A stretch of DNA of 64,000 bases, from NCBI GenBank assembly GCA_963924555.1, contig OZ004596.1:3916139-3980138 (forward strand), given 5' to 3'. This DNA comes from Crambe crambe (Eukaryota; Porifera; Demospongiae; Poecilosclerida; Crambeidae). Position numbers and translations under genes: made by a program. Below, in pieces: positions 63,561 through 64,000 of this stretch. The notes below the pieces were generated by a model. It was not told where the DNA came from. It was given only the letters and a program-made list of their open reading frames with translations, and did not search any database. Position 1 is the first letter of the stretch. Each line of letters starts with the position of its first letter.

Positions 63561-63804
63561 TCAGTCTCTATTGAATCGGGTTTTTACGATTGGTATTTTA
63601 CCCAATACCACCTTCCATTCTGTTAAATACACGGCCGTCACTGCAGCAAATCCTCCCCAAACAGCCGCGGCTCTCAGCCTGTATAATTCATATAGAGGTG
63701 TGATTTAATTAGAATTAATCGACTACTTTACACTACGCTTACCAATAACTAGCACTCTCGGTAGTAAAGCCAAAGAGAGATAGTCTTGAAACAATTTTAA
63801 CCAT
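63561..63804 (-). CDS. UQCR11: UQCR11, cytochrome bc1 complex subunit 10 (small)
   Basis: Two short exons (63804-63743 and 63678-63561) join in phase to give 59 residues, close to the 56 of human UQCR11. The start MVKIVSRL and the single hydrophobic helix (AAAVWGGFAAVTAVYLTEW), followed by KVVLGKIPIVKTRF and a basic end, align with human TAYTWGAVGAVGLVWATDWRL onward. The protein is a small inner-mitochondrial-membrane subunit of complex III. It is convergent with the fusion gene (135 bp between stops) and divergent from the gene at the window edge. Small size and the intron make it easy to miss. Confidence 0.82.
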
Positions 63805-63919
63805 AATTATCTGGCGAGTCTAGCTCCACAGAAGTCTAGTGACTTTTCTTGTGTATATCTGACCTTTGACCTTAATACCCGACCTTTGACCTCGTAAATA
63901 GGGATTTTCCCTAACCCAC
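63805..63919. promoter_or_regulatory. Bidirectional promoter region at the window edge
   Basis: About 115 bp separate the UQCR11 start from the next plus-strand ATG. The phrase GACCTTTGACCTTAATACC-CGACCTTTGACC (about 63861-63891) contains two TGACCTTTGACC-like elements, reminiscent of nuclear-receptor (HNF4/ERR-type) half-sites. Binding is inference. Confidence 0.4.
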
Positions 63920-64000
63920 ATGGGCGGGATGGTCACTGAGTCTAAAATAGCTCTTGCTGATGTGGAGAATGTTTTAAAAAATGAAGGGATTTCATCAGAG
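63920..64000 (+). CDS. Start of an unidentified gene, cut by the window end
   Basis: An open frame begins MGGMVTESKIALADVENVLK and runs to the window edge. A second ATG lies at 63929. It is too short to assign to a family. Support comes from the head-to-head spacing with UQCR11 and the uninterrupted frame. Confidence 0.45.
   Translation, partial: MGGMVTESKIALADVENVLKNEGISSE

Overview
The window looks like a metazoan nuclear genome, most likely a sponge (demosponge-like). Genes are close together, introns are short with GT-AG borders, and intergenic gaps are often 80-250 bp. The gene set is animal (RASA1, HSD17B4, MOCS2, SKIC3, CMTR2, UQCR11, a PARP14-like enzyme). The pseudokinase resembles the expanded tyrosine-kinase-like families of sponges. 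Species assignment is inference. Coordinates for multi-exon genes run from start codon to stop codon; exons were read by eye from splice sites and homology.

Layout. 1-2600: repeats and perhaps the last exon of an upstream gene. 2601-5051 (+): a pseudokinase-SH2 gene whose SH2 exons look copied from its neighbour RASA1. 5290-13160 (+): RASA1 (SH2-SH3-SH2-PH-C2-RasGAP). 13406-17518 (+): HSD17B4, convergent with an RNF126/RNF115-type E3 ligase (17601-20292, -). 20434-23266 (+): MOCS2 as two consecutive ORFs (MOCS2A, MOCS2B), with an intronless GST gene on the opposite strand inside the largest MOCS2B intron. 23410-26412 (+): four more intronless GSTs in tandem. 26930-44778 (-): SKIC3/TTC37, whose introns contain an elongator tRNA-Met and, in one 8.8-kb intron, five intronless P-loop GTPase genes (three intact, two decayed). 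44953-49648 (-): a PARP14-like mono-ADP-ribosyltransferase ending in a CaaX box. 50264-50675 (+): a frame-broken T5orf172 gene. 50834-57654 (-): CMTR2. 57875-59155 (+): a PI-PLC X-domain protein. 59316-63425 (+): a TPR + aldo/keto reductase + DUF885 metallopeptidase fusion. 63561-63804 (-): UQCR11. 63920-64000 (+): the start of an unidentified gene.

The most novel element is the GTPase family in the SKIC3 intron: AIG1/septin-like P-loop and DVPGFF motifs, no recognisable NKxD motif, and a conserved C-terminal Cys/His domain. It lies within about 25 kb of SKIC3 (cytosolic RNA surveillance), a ZAP/PARP14-like CaaX ADP-ribosyltransferase and CMTR2 (cap-2 methylation that marks self RNA). A shared role in RNA-directed defence is speculation from neighbourhood only, but it can be tested. 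The GST array and the TPR-AKR-DUF885 fusion suggest a separate, metabolic or detoxifying theme.
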